The notes under the pieces were generated by a model. It saw only the letters and a list, made by a program, of their open reading frames with translations, had not been told where the DNA came from and did no database searches. From Combretum micranthum (Eukaryota > Streptophyta > Magnoliopsida > Myrtales > Combretaceae): DNA of 64,000 nucleotides. Both the position numbers and the translations under genes were made by a program. The first letter of the stretch is position 1, and every line of letters begins with the position of its first letter. Below are positions 36,701-45,530 of this stretch, piece after piece. The DNA is taken from positions 310,001-374,000 of the forward strand of contig JAMXBD010000430.1 of assembly GCA_024138025.1 (NCBI GenBank). Reading direction: 5' to 3'.

Positions 36701-39700
36701 TTACAATAGCAAGAAAGTCCCAAGAGCAAAACAAAGAAGCAACTAGAGAACATCACAAGTTGACACCCCGGTTTTTAACGTGCTGCGTACTCTATTTCTT
36801 TGTATTCTTGGCATGGGCAGCTTGAGAAGGCATTTTTCAGAGGCCCAGCCAGAAGATGGAGAAATAACAATGTCATCAAGGCATGTCAGCATATGACCTG
36901 CGATGTCGATGGTATTCAAGCAGCTCTCACTTCTTCTATGGGCCAGTGGACCAAGTTGAGAAATTATTATTTATTTTTCTTGGAGACACCCAAGCAACCT
37001 TGCCATCTAAAGAGTTTTCCAAAATCACTGTATTCAGTAGGACTTCTAACGGTAAAGGGCCATATTCCTTTAAAGTACAAGTGACACATCATGGCCAAAA
37101 GTCTTACAGTAGGAGCAGGTAGGGGTTTTCGTTGATTTTTAACTTCTACAGGTACCTTTCTACCATTAAGATATTGAGCTAAACTCAAATCTACAAAATC
37201 ACCATCAGCTTGCATCCCAACGCATAATCGGGCAAAACTATATCTTTCTTACTAAGCTGTTACAGATACAACAAACCATTGTTTACCAAGTCTCGTAATG
37301 TAGCTAATGTCTTGCTTATAGAAAAACTCAATAGGGTGTGGAAGAGATTTTGCCTTATTTTCAACTTCAGTAGGTACCTTACTACCTTTTAAATATCATA
37401 TTAAGAATAAGTCTACAAAATTACTGCCACCTTGCATCTTGATACATTACTGGGTGAAGCTCAGTCTATCCTATCAAGCTGTGAGGGTCAACAGTTGATG
37501 GCTGACCAAGTCTATTTGCAAATGTTGCCAAAGACTGGCTTATGGAAAAAAACTCCATAGAGAGTTCTAAAGCTTAACCGAACTTGTATTGAGCTTGGGG
37601 CTTGTAAATGACATTCCCATTTCCTAACATTGTAGAATGAGGTGCCAACTAGCAAAATAACAAGGGTTTGGAATGTACGGTCCTAGTAAGCTTTGGGAAA
37701 GAAAGAGATTTAAAGTAAGGGGTGAAAATCATGTCTACTGTCATTTAAAAAAAAAAAACTAAATTATTAATTATTCAAAAAAAAAGTATTAAAATACCAT
37801 TGCTATGTCATATTTAGTACATGGGATATAGCATTTTTAATGTATATTGCATGTATTAAATATGGTACTGCATTGGTATTTATATATTTTTATTTGTTGT
37901 TTCGGTAAAGAGAAATTCTCTCTCCAAAGTAGACTTCCTTTAGCAAAGAAAGAGTCCTTTCTTAGACCGAGAGACTTCCATGCCAAGTGAGTTCCTGAAT
38001 CTTTGTTTCAAATTCTCTAGCCAAATATCTTCAAAGTTTCTCAATTTCATTTATGTTATTACGTGTAACAATCATATTGTCAACATATATAACAAGTAAA
38101 GTAATATTATATTGAACTCTTTTATAAAGGTACGATTCACCAAAACTTGCTTAAACCCATACTCCTTCATTGCATGACTCAATCCACTAAACCATGCTCT
38201 TGGTGATTGTTTTAACCCATATAATGCCTTTTTTCATTTGCATACCTTACCTTCTTCTATTATAACTGTGGAGGTGGATTCATAAACATTTCGTCTATTA
38301 AATCACCATGAAGAAAGATGTTCTTTATATCAAAACTATTGTAAAGGTCAGTCTTAATTAACAAGAAGCAATGGTATGACTCAAATGGTATTCATTTTGG
38401 CAATTGGTGAAAACGTCTCTTGATACTGAATACAATAAGTAGGGTATAAACTTTTGCAACCACGTATACCTTTCAATCATCCCATCTTTGTATTTGATTG
38501 TGAATACCTATTTGCATTCCATGGTCTTCTTTCCTTTTAGTAACTCGACCATTTCCCAAGTTGAGTTTTTTTTTTTTTAGGAGTCTTATCATTTCATCTA
38601 TTATTTTATCTTTCCACTTAGGATCTTCAAGCGCTTCTTGAAAATGATTGGTAATAGACACAAAAGAAAATTGAAGAGCAAATGCTAAATGAGCCTTAGA
38701 CAAATGATGATAAGATACAAAATCAGAGATTAGATAAACAGCGTTAGAAGACTTTGAAAAACCATATCCGTCAGGCTCTTTGTGTTCAGGAAGAGGATAT
38801 CTTCTACTTTGAATTTAAAATTTGAGGAGAATGGATGCAGATCTTAGGATAGTTCTAGCAAATTCATTCGATGGCATGGTGTTATCATAACAATAGCAAC
38901 ATCTTTTCTTCTTGATTAATTTTTCTCACACAATCAAGTAGTCTCACAGATTGCTCAACATTGGATTTGGTTTTATTTTGGTTGGGTTAGGAACATTTGA
39001 ATCAACAATATTAGGTTCATCTAGAACTTATCATTGGTAATTGAATCACTTTCATACTTGATATTCATATCTTCTTCTTTCCCAACCATAATTGTTCCTC
39101 TTCTTCACTATCAGTTTCCTCCTAAAGACGAATCTAGGAAGTTGCCTAGACAAATAGGACTCTCATAAAACTGTACATATATTGAGGCATAATATTTTGT
39201 TATAGGAGGATGAAAACATTTGTAACCTTTTTAAGAATTGGAGTAGCCTAGGAAAACACAAATGATAGTACATGGATCAAGTTTTATCTCTATGAAAAGA
39301 GTGAACATCAGCATTGCATACTCTGCTAAACACCTTAGGACATATATTTATAGCAAAAGGAATAGAGTGAAATTTAGATAGTATTCATAGTGGAGTTTGA
39401 AAATCAAGATATTGGGTAGGCTTTGTATTGATAAGATAAACAATAATCATGCTAGCATTAGCCTAAAATTGTTTTGGAATTTGCATAGTAAAACATAAGG
39501 CCCAAACCACTTCAAGGAGGTGACGGTTTCTACATTATGGGATGCCATTTTTTTGTAGTGTGTAGACATAAGTTGCTGGTAAGGAATGCCATTGTTTGTC
39601 ATGAAATCAATAAGAGGTTGATTTACAAACTCACGACAATTGTTAGAATGAAACACTTTAAGTTTAGAGTCAGATTGAATAGGAATAATATCGTAGAATT

Positions 39701-42700
39701 GAGGAATAATATGTATAACATCACTCTTAGATTTCATCAATTATCCCCGACTTTAGTAAAGTTATCAATAAAAGATATAAAATATTTATCACTTGAAGTA
39801 GAATGAGTAGTGAACAAACCTTATACATCAGTATGAACACATGAAAATGGAACAATACTTCTATTAGAACTGACTTTAATTGGTGGTGATTTTTCACCAA
39901 ATGCATTGTTCATATCTTAAACTTGAAACAAGAATATTGAAAAATAACTTAGGAAACAAATGTTCTAAATGAGAAAATGATGGATGTCCTAACTTAGATG
40001 TCTCTCTTTTTGTTTGGTAACCACAGGTCAATGCTTTTTCTCAATTATCCTCCAAATAATGTCGACCGTTCCTCTCCTTACTGATGCCAATTGTCCTCTT
40101 CGTTAGATTGTCTTGAAAAATATAATGAGTGGAGTGAAAAGTGACGTTACAATTTCGATGTTTTGTAATCTTGCTTATGGATAGAAGTCTACTTGAAAGT
40201 TGGGTAGCAAGTAAAATAGAAGACAGAGAATGTGGAAAATAAGAATGTGGGAAAAAGAGACATATTTCCTGCCCTGTGATTACCATAGAGTTTCCATTAG
40301 CAACCTGAACAATCTTAATAGTAGGAGATGTTAAGGAGTCAAAAAATGGCAGAATTGCTAGTCATATGATTAGCGGCCCCTGAATTAGTAATCTAAGTGT
40401 TGGTGTAGTTGAAACAATGGATAAATTGGATTTACCTTCTTGAGTAGTTCATGACACATGAGAAGTAGAAGATGGAGTGATATCGGTAGTAGCAACAATC
40501 CAAGCAAATTTTTTGCATTTTTCTCTCAGCTTGCTTAGGTTCGTACCACTTGCTTCTTTCATTGAACATCAAAATTATGTGTTCTTACATTAAGTACAAA
40601 AACGGGATTGAGTTGGGGAATCCTTGGAAGCTGAAGTAGGAATGCTCTTTTTGATAGCCAAAGCAGAAGCCTCAGGGTGAATTTCTTCCTCCATGGTAAC
40701 CTGTCGTTGTACTTCCTGATGAACCAATGAAAAAGCCTCTTCCAGTCTTGGTATAGGAGAATTAGCCAAGGCATGGCTATTAACTTGATCTAAATTATGA
40801 TCAAGGCTAGCGAGAAAAGTATATACCCCATCTTGTGTAATACGTATCTTATATTTTTCAATATCAGCAGCATTGGTCGTATCATTTGGCCTGGTAATCA
40901 AGCTTTGTAAAAGTTGAGTTCAACTCATTGTAGTGATCTGCTAAAGGCCAACCACCTAGTAATTGAAAGGACTGCTTCATCAATTCATAAACTTGAGAAG
41001 AAAGAATTGGACACATCAAGGTTACTCTTTTTCACAGCATCCCAAACTTCTTTTGTGGTGCCATACTGCTCAAAATGTGACATCAAGTTGTTTCTCATTG
41101 AATTAATGAGCCAAGATTTGGCGAATGCATTGTTTGCCTCCCATTCATCATAGCTAGGGTCATTTGTTGCCAATGAAGCTTTTGCCCATTAAGATAAGCC
41201 TTTTTTTTTTCTTTCCTTCCAACAATATTCATCTCTAAAATTTTAGACCAACCTAATTATTAGTACCATCCCATTTGATGTGCATAGATGAAGAAGTACC
41301 TTGAATGGCTAGAAAAGTTTTTTTTTTTTTTTTTTTATAATTTTTGGCTGGAAGATTCATTATCAATTTTAATAGACATGCGTTAGTAGGCTGGAGTTTG
41401 CCGAAAAAAATTCTGGGAGTAGAAACTATACCCAAAGCTTTGATACCAAGCTTTATACAATTGTATATTCCTATAAGTATACAAGGAAAATCCTTTCTGA
41501 CTAGAAAAAGAAAACTTGAATTAAATAGGAAAAAAAGATAAGTAGGGGAAAAATAAATGCAGCTCATTCACACTAATTCCTTGATTTCCATCAATAGTAG
41601 TAATAGAAGAAGGAATGGGAAGCTGGAGTGGCTAAGTTCGAAGATGATGCTGGTGAGGTTAAAGGTCTTTTACTCGAGACTCTGACTTGGTGAGGAGCGG
41701 CTCTGACTTTTGGGAGGAATTCCTAGACATGAGAAGAGGAGGAGGGGGGGGGAGGTGTGGTTGTTGCTGCACAAGTAGAGATGAGAAAACACCATGTAAG
41801 GGAAGCATAGTTGTTGGAGCTGAAAGATGGCCGATGAACAAGGGAAAGAAGAACAGAGAAAATAAAACGTTCCCAAATGCTGCTGAGAAAACTAGGCGGT
41901 AGAAGTTCAGATGATTGGCTGATGATGAGGCTGGCTAATGAGGGAGTTGGAGACTGGAAAAATTAAGGAAGAGGAGCACCTAAAACCCCAGAAGATGGAA
42001 GGTAGGAAAGCTATGTCAAACTATAGAGAGGAGTTTTGGTTACTGCCTTCGTCACCTCTATATTTGGCTGGTTTCTATTTGTCAAATTAACAGACTGTCT
42101 TCTCAAACATTTATCTAAAATCTAACCTTTTGCTAAACTTTGTGGAAGAGTTCAACCTTACCTCATACTTTATTAGATGAATGCAATATTGATTTCCTTT
42201 CATAAACTCCTAATTGGATTGATTTATCCTAAAGATTTCATTTCATTTGGAATTTGGTTTTTCACCATATACCCTATTATGCATCAATGGCAGGTGGTTC
42301 AAGTGATAAACTCATAATTGTGTTCAAATCCTATTGGAAGCATGCTAGTGAGACACTTCAACAAGGCTCTTGGAAATGGCATTGTATCAATGGAACCTCA
42401 TCGATACATAAGAATTGATGTGGTATATTCATACCATTGCATATGAATAGTAAGAATTAACATCCTTGCTTATCGGTACTAGAATTCGTAGGGAAGAAAA
42501 AACTTATGGATGGAGTCAAATATGCAGTATTTACTGACAAAAATATTCGGTTTTTGGGGAAAAATCAATATACTTCTAATGTCAAATTAGAATTGTTTGA
42601 GCATAAACAACCGAAAGTTTAGTTCATCAATTCTTTACCCTTCTATTATGTCCCTGTTTGCCTCAAGAGTGCAAGTCACAACAATAATAATTACACTAGA

Positions 42701-44809
42701 ATCAGTTGAAATGTAACATGCTAAAATCACCTATTTATTGGCTTAAATGCTGAATAATCATTCTTCAAACAGCTAGCTATTCTTCATGTGTTATGAGTAT
42801 TACAGGTATTGATACTTACATGATGGCTGATAGCCTCTACATTTTGAGATATTACAAGATCTCCTTAACGTAGAATTTATAACACACACTATAGAGATTC
42901 CAGACAAGTTTACAAGTGAGGGATCATGATTTGTACCTTACCTTTTATTATAGGTTTGGAAAGTTTACAAACCGTAACTTGTCTTGTAATTAACACATAC
43001 CATGGAACCTACCACCATGCCGGGCTTCAATACTTAGCCTGAAGTTGCTCAATAGAATGCTAGTAACATAAACTTTGCAGGGTCAAGGTAATGATCTTAC
43101 TTTGAAGCAATTCTTGGACTTTTCCCTTATCTGAATGAATTCTTCCTTTATTTCGCCCGTATGGAGCATTGAGTTACTTACGTAAGGGGGTAGTCTCAAT
43201 AAAGAAGTGAATGAAGGATCAACTTCACATTCTAGTGGTCTTGCTGTGTCTTGAAATCCTAATTGTCATGGTTCTGTTGTAAGTTCGACCGGAGACATTG
43301 CTAGGAATTACAATTCTAGGGAATCTGGTTTCATTTTTTCATCGTGATTTATGGTCCCCCTATATATATTGATCCAATAGCAGCTTTCAGGATGTTGCAT
43401 AACTTCAATTTTGCTCTTTGATCTGCTGCTGTTGGAACACCACAGCATTCCTCTTTTGGGGTTAATGCCACCATGCCACAGGCATTGATACTTAGCCTGA
43501 AGTTGCTCAATAGAATGCTGGTAGCATGAAATTTGCACTTTTAACTTGGGGCCTTTTTGATGTCATTTTTTTTCCCCTAAATTTTATCCATATGTGTGAA
43601 ATTTGACATTGAGAAAACTATTTAATCTGCTATGTATAATAAAGAGTTGGGATTATAAGGTTGTTGAAAAGTCTAATTAATCTAATTTTTAAATTAATAA
43701 AAATTGAGAGAAGGTGAAAAAAGAGGATTAAATCCTTTCCCTTCGATTATTACCCTATTTGCCTTAAGGGTGCAAATTACAACAATAATAATCACCCTGA
43801 AATCATTTACCTGTTTATAGGCTTTGAATGCTCTGTTGTTCTCTGGTAATCATGCTTCAAACAACTAGCTTTTCTAATCTTGCATTGTCAGTGTTACAAG
43901 CTCTGTCACCTGCCATGGTGAATATCATTTTAACTTAAATTTTTTTAGCATGCAAGCAAATCCTTCCCTGATTAGTGTCAAAATACCTAAACTAATATGC
44001 TATAAACACAATATAGTTATCAGATGTGGGTGTAATTATAAAGACAAAAAGTATGATTGTAAACACTAAAGTTCAACATATTGCTTAGACCATTTTGATC
44101 AGGTTAGAATTGTTGGACGACCTGACTGGCTGATTTCTTAAGCTCTCATTATTAGAAAGCTGTTTGGAGTTTGGATTTTCCCGACTTTATTGATGTACTG
44201 TTGATAGAAATCAAATTATAAATCAGGTTCCAATAGGTTTATTGAGTTCGTACGTGCCTATCGTTTCCTTTCCTCCTATCATTAACTTTTGTTCAGAAAT
44301 TGCTTTGGCAAATTTAAGATTTTGAGATGTATCTTGATAAATATACTCCTAGATCTGGAGTTTAAGGGCGTCAGGTGCTAAGAATTTGCATGGGAATGGG
44401 TATACCAGACTGTTCAAATCAGATCAACGGCACAACTGCCACCCTTGGACAAATGCACATTTGTGCCTTTTTGATATTTTTCTTTTATTGCTGCTGTGCT
44501 TATATCTTGTGGATTGACTAAATATGAGTTATACCAAATTTATCAGAATAAAAATATTGCTTTTATACAAACTCCCTCCCCCTTTGTGATGTAAGTCTAA
44601 ATTTGGCACTTCTTGTTTTGAACACTACTTCATTGGTGTCTTCTCAGGATATCGAGTACTTGAGACTTTATTCATCAAAATATGGTAGAGATGAAGGACT
44701 TGCTCTGTTGGAGAGAACTGGAGTTTATTTAGGTCCCGAGCGTTATACTCCTGATCACATGCCAGTTGACATGATGCGGGGTGAGATCTTCAATACTTGC
44801 CGTAGATGA
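12759..44809 (+). CDS. DUF4091 / GH123-like protein, whole gene (16 exons, 646 aa)
   Basis: Joined exons: 12759-12771, 14388-14599, 17669-17805, 17885-17995, 18111-18212, 18396-18504, 18589-18780, 19668-19836, 20043-20124, 20208-20298, 20581-20677, 29750-29843, 30385-30457, 34328-34501, 34581-34703, 44648-44809. They sum to 1,941 nt with no internal stop and matching phases at all 15 junctions. I recognise the product as the conserved plant DUF4091 protein, whose C-terminal half belongs to the glycoside hydrolase family 123 catalytic domain. Bacterial members are beta-N-acetylgalactosaminidases using an adjacent Asp-Glu pair; here the pair is D405-E406 in YLWDEP. Conserved landmarks are [11 protein letters not shown] near residue 60, [12 protein letters not shown] near 335, and [21 protein letters not shown] near 535-552. 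I see no signal peptide or membrane segment, so a cytosolic location is likely. The activity of the plant protein is inference. Length fits what I recall of plant homologues. The gene is intact despite about 30 kb of intron rich in transposons. Confidence 0.93.
14388..14599 (+). CDS. Exon 2, residues 5-75
   Basis: Acceptor CAGCAG precedes 14388; donor GTATGC follows the CCT codon at 14599. It encodes the conserved N-terminal segment with [16 protein letters not shown] and [11 protein letters not shown]. Reading on past the donor soon meets a stop, so splicing is required. The alternative upstream CAG acceptor would add one residue in frame. Confidence 0.92.
15308..16821 (-). mobile_element. 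5'-truncated LINE in intron 2
   Basis: Minus-strand translations give the C-terminal part of a plant L1-type reverse transcriptase ([37 protein letters not shown]) followed by [17 protein letters not shown] zf-RVT-like end follows ([16 protein letters not shown] ... HNHLFIKC). A T-rich run at 15308-15324 is the poly(A) tail in reverse. A 13-bp target duplication TATAGAGGAAGTC flanks it at 15295-15307 and 16822-16834. Stops and frameshifts are present; the endonuclease and most of the RT are missing. It is antisense to the host gene. Confidence 0.92.
17669..17805 (+). CDS. Exon 3, residues 76-121
   Basis: Begins after TTTCAAG and encodes [20 protein letters not shown], then [16 protein letters not shown]. 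It ends with CG before donor GTCAGT, splitting an Arg codon. It follows intron 2 (3,069 bp), which carries the LINE insertion. Confidence 0.93.
17885..17995 (+). CDS. Exon 4, residues 121-158
   Basis: Begins after GATGCAG. It encodes [19 protein letters not shown] and ends [10 protein letters not shown], with the glycine codon split before donor GTACTG. The preceding intron is only 79 bp. Confidence 0.94.
18111..18212 (+). CDS. Exon 5, residues 158-192
   Basis: Begins after TTCTTTCAG and encodes [20 protein letters not shown] and [13 protein letters not shown]. The donor is GTAGGC at 18213, a weaker than usual match. Phase 2 at the end matches the single A that starts exon 6. Confidence 0.9.
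18396..18504 (+). CDS. Exon 6, residues 192-228
   Basis: Begins after ACTGTAG. It encodes [19 protein letters not shown], then [17 protein letters not shown]. It ends in phase 0 before donor GTGATT. The sequence is charged and likely surface exposed. Confidence 0.9.
18589..18780 (+). CDS. Exon 7, residues 229-292
   Basis: Encodes [19 protein letters not shown], an acidic stretch [12 protein letters not shown], then [16 protein letters not shown]. Phase 0 at the previous junction requires the acceptor AAAG at 18585-18588 rather than CTAAG eight bases upstream, which would break the frame. The donor is GTATCC at 18781. Confidence 0.86.
18952..19144. mobile_element. Tourist-like MITE relative in intron 7
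   Basis: It starts GGCTCTGTTTGGTTCG and ends with GATACAGATGAAAATCAAAT then TTAAACAG. The interior (ACAGATCGGATACAAA, AGATATAGATATCGATACAG) matches, in reverse, the better preserved MITE at 55561-55791. Ends are eroded and no target duplication is clear. Confidence 0.55.
19668..19836 (+). CDS. Exon 8, residues 293-349
   Basis: Begins after AACTTTTAG and encodes [20 protein letters not shown] and the highly conserved [19 protein letters not shown]. It ends at P-W-P plus one base before donor GTATAG. The start of the GH123-type barrel probably lies here. Confidence 0.94.
20043..20124 (+). CDS. Exon 9, residues 349-376
   Basis: Begins after TTTCCACTGCAG and encodes [20 protein letters not shown]. 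It ends in AG before donor GTCAAT, splitting a Ser codon. Intron 9 is 83 bp. Confidence 0.93.
20208..20298 (+). CDS. Exon 10, residues 376-406, with the putative catalytic Asp-Glu
   Basis: Begins after CCTTAGCAG and encodes [20 protein letters not shown]. The last two codons are GAT GAG (20293-20298), the acidic pair expected at the GH123 active site. The exon is followed by GCAAGT, a GC-type donor; the next codon, Pro, comes from exon 11. Confidence 0.92.
20581..20677 (+). CDS. Exon 11, residues 407-439
   Basis: Begins after TTTTTGTGGCAG and encodes [20 protein letters not shown] and [13 protein letters not shown]. The Gly codon is split before donor GTAAGG. The 9,072-bp intron 11 follows. 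Confidence 0.94.
20678..24739. other. Left part of intron 11 without an assigned element
   Basis: No exon-like sequence with flanking splice sites was found. Around 20930-21090 the minus strand reads [20 protein letters not shown], which might be a retrotransposon gag start, but no LTR or PBS could be placed. A poly-T run lies at about 23319. Everything else looks like unconstrained AT-rich intron. Confidence 0.35.
24745..25155 (+). repeat. 5' LTR of element A
   Basis: Begins TGTTACAAGTGC and ends GAGCTTGTGATA. It aligns along its length with 26346-26723 and, in reverse, with the two LTRs of element B, but with many substitutions and indels, so the insertion is old. Confidence 0.85.
25179..26160 (+). 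pseudogene. Gag of element A, decayed
   Basis: Starts ATG GGA GAT TCT, with a TAA three codons later. Recognisable blocks are [12 protein letters not shown] near 25320, [20 protein letters not shown] near 25425, and the knuckle [20 protein letters not shown] near 26042. These match chromovirus gag. Many stops; not functional. Confidence 0.8.
26346..26723 (+). repeat. 3' LTR of element A
   Basis: Begins TGTTATAAGTG directly after the purine tract and ends GGCTTGCGATA, followed by the target duplication GTTTA. Confidence 0.85.
27012..27060. repeat. G-rich low-complexity run
   Basis: Four GGGTT units, then a run of Gs and GGGTGGGTGG just left of element B. It could form a G-quadruplex. It is not the plant telomere repeat. 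Confidence 0.6.
27245..27500 (-). pseudogene. Chromodomain-tail remnant in element B
   Basis: [20 protein letters not shown] followed by [17 protein letters not shown] is the standard C-terminal end of chromovirus integrase (chromodomain). It directly follows gag sequence, proving an internal deletion of nearly all of pol. Confidence 0.78.
27960..28480 (-). pseudogene. Gag of element B
   Basis: Longest readable stretch: [20 protein letters not shown], then [20 protein letters not shown] and [20 protein letters not shown] and [12 protein letters not shown], the core of a chromovirus gag. It continues at 27970-27749 with [21 protein letters not shown] knuckle remnant with intact spacing is no longer in frame. 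It is better preserved than the copy in element A. Confidence 0.82.
28951..29749. other. Right part of intron 11
   Basis: No coding or transposon signal recognised. It ends in the TTTTTCTCCCAG acceptor of exon 12. Confidence 0.5.
29750..29843 (+). CDS. Exon 12, residues 439-470
   Basis: Begins after TTTTTCTCCCAG and encodes [20 protein letters not shown] and [10 protein letters not shown]. Donor GTATGG. It is the first exon after about 9 kb of transposon-filled intron, and its phase (G|GG) fits exon 11 exactly. Confidence 0.93.
30385..30457 (+). CDS. Exon 13, residues 470-494
   Basis: Begins after TTTCTATTGCAG and encodes [20 protein letters not shown] followed by ENNE. Donor GTAATT, phase 0. 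Confidence 0.93.
32508..32788. mobile_element. Mutator-like MITE in intron 13 (first)
   Basis: Starts GGGTAAATGTCAAATTCAGT. The right end, reversed, reads GGGGTCTATCACATTTCGTA, giving imperfect terminal inverted repeats of about 40 bp. Flanks TTAACTTTT and CTAACTTTA look like an eroded 9-bp target duplication. Internal ATTAACTACTTG-type phrases are repeated. Confidence 0.6.
33075..33170 (+). repeat. Possible LTR-end/PBS remnant in intron 13
   Basis: CAAGCTTGAGG, GATGAGATGATAGCGGTGCT, then TATGGTGTTAAGAGTAG and GGTTCTAGGTTTGACCCTTG resemble the LTR end and tRNA-Met binding site of small LTR elements (TRIM-like). No complete element could be traced. Confidence 0.3.
33387..33680. mobile_element. 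Mutator-like MITE in intron 13 (second)
   Basis: Starts GGGTAATTGAGATATTTGGC. The right end reversed reads AGGGTAAATGTTACAATTTA, with about 35 bp of imperfect inverted repeat. Flanks GTTTTTTAA and TTTTTTTAA are consistent with a 9-bp duplication but are low complexity. It shares internal phrases with 32508-32788. Confidence 0.6.
34328..34501 (+). CDS. Exon 14, residues 495-552
   Basis: Begins after TCTGCTGCAG and encodes [40 protein letters not shown] and [16 protein letters not shown]. This is the most conserved block of the family, rich in aromatic residues typical of a carbohydrate-binding cleft. Donor GTATTT. Confidence 0.95.
34581..34703 (+). CDS. Exon 15, residues 553-593
   Basis: Begins after ACTGGTGCAG and encodes [20 protein letters not shown] followed by [10 protein letters not shown]. 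Donor GTGAGT. Intron 14 is 79 bp; intron 15, which follows, is 9,944 bp. Confidence 0.94.
35170..36080. repeat. Palindromic GATAT/ATATC minisatellite, copy 2 (intron 15)
   Basis: Roughly 30-34 bp units such as GTATATCCCATTTACAAGAT followed by AGGACATGCG repeat with variation, each partly self-complementary. A (TA)n run lies at about 35648-35676. Two long segments (near 35340 and 35790) are in opposite orientation. It is related to 11185-11560. Confidence 0.65.
36395..36505 (+). repeat. Poly-T / GT / G-rich low-complexity tract
   Basis: A run of more than 20 T, then (GT)n, then many G runs of 3-8 separated by T or GT (36416-36505). The G-rich strand is the sense strand of the host gene, so the intron 15 RNA could form G-quadruplexes. 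Confidence 0.75.
36800..37570 (-). pseudogene. Unidentified coding-like fragment with a tandem duplication
   Basis: On the minus strand 37215-36967 stays open and reads [21 protein letters not shown] second copy about 220 bp to the right (37361-37560) reads a related [13 protein letters not shown] before breaking. I do not recognise the family. It may be a decayed transposon or captured gene piece antisense to the host gene. It has no splice context linking it to the DUF4091 gene. Confidence 0.4.
37790..37890. repeat. Palindromic minisatellite, copy 3 (short)
   Basis: TACCATTGCTATGTCATATT, TACATGGGATATAGC and TGTATATTGCATGTATTAAA are the same unit type as at 11.2 and 35-36 kb, only a few units long. 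Confidence 0.5.
37900..41330 (-). pseudogene. Copia gag-pol in intron 15, decayed and 3'-truncated
   Basis: Read on the minus strand: gag (about 41312-40560) with [34 protein letters not shown] and [20 protein letters not shown]. Integrase piece at 39740-39447, [20 protein letters not shown], where the usual catalytic DNGGEF has changed. RT start at 38703-38473 ([20 protein letters not shown]), [20 protein letters not shown] near 38200, and YVDN in place of YVDD at 38087-38076. RNase H and the 3' LTR are missing on the left. Frame breaks throughout. It is antisense to the host gene. Confidence 0.85.
41437..41448 (-). other. Primer binding site of the intron 15 copia
   Basis: The minus strand reads TGGTATCAAAGC, the same tRNA type as the other elements. 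It defines the direction and places the LTR to its right. Confidence 0.8.
41450..42100 (-). repeat. 5' LTR of the intron 15 copia (approximate)
   Basis: Sequence outward of the PBS, with a purine-rich stretch at about 41725-41755. The edge is probably at TGTATATTCC (41462). The outer end is not defined because the second LTR is missing. Confidence 0.4.
42620..43890. repeat. Degenerate internal duplications in intron 15
   Basis: Blocks at about 42625-42810 and 43735-43888 share CACAACAATAATAATTACAC-like phrases, then CAAACAgCTAGCTaTTCT. A second pair at 43021-43080 and 43475-43539 shares TACTTAGCCTGAAGTTGCTC. No coding or terminal motif explains them. Confidence 0.55.
44648..44809 (+). CDS. 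Exon 16 and stop, residues 594-646
   Basis: Begins after GTCTTCTCAG and encodes [20 protein letters not shown], then [20 protein letters not shown], ending NTCRR and TGA at 44807-44809. The C-terminus matches the usual end of the plant family. Confidence 0.95.
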   Translation, partial: DIEYLRLYSSKYGRDEGLALLERTGVYLGPERYTPDHMPVDMMRGEIFNTCRR

Positions 44810-45530
44810 ATGGCACATGCATCAGCAGCTACATACTTGTTCCCATGTCCATATTCTGGCATGGCAAGAGTTGCCATTTGTCTTTGATACTCTGGTTGAG
44901 CACCAGGGGCCTCCATGTATCAAATCATTAGGTGGAAAACAAGAGAACAGAGCAGTTTATAGTCAGTGCGGGAAAGTGATAGCAAAGTAGAAGGTTGCAT
45001 CAGTCAACATCTTGAAAGTTCTTGGGGATAGAAATCGTATATATTATTATTAGCTTCAGAACTTCGTCTGTCAATGATAGCACTAAATATATCTAAAGTC
45101 AAGCAATATTTGTTACTGCGTACAATGTGCATGGACATATCTATACTTGCCGCTTATATTTCCATTACCTGTTGCAACATCTTATTGAGTTTACTGTCGT
45201 ACGGTTTTTACGGTTATTTTCTGTTGATCTGAGGTCAGTAGTGATTGACTGGTGTGTTTCATAATTATTATTATTATTTTTTTTATTGTATGTTTTCTTT
45301 TGCCCAACAAGATACGTACATTCGTAACAAGGAAAAAGTTGGTCCGGCTCAATCAAGAGATCATTGGTTCGTGCCACACTATATCATGGACCTCAAATTT
45401 GGTAGCTGTACATTGATTTTTATTCTTAGTATCTTGATAGAGTTCGATTTGATGAACAATGAGATCAATGGTGTGGCATTTAAGCTAAGGATGCGACGGT
45501 AAATAAAGTAGTGCCCTATTGAAATTTCAT
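44810..45530 (+). other. Probable 3' UTR and downstream sequence
   Basis: There is no further coding signal after the stop. A canonical AATAAA lies at about 45502-45507, but plant poly(A) signals are loose and an earlier end is possible. The transcript end cannot be fixed from sequence. Confidence 0.3.

Noticed and set aside
42290..42360. GTTCAAATCC box suggesting a tRNA or SINE
   Set aside because: Only the B-box-like part is present; stems do not pair.
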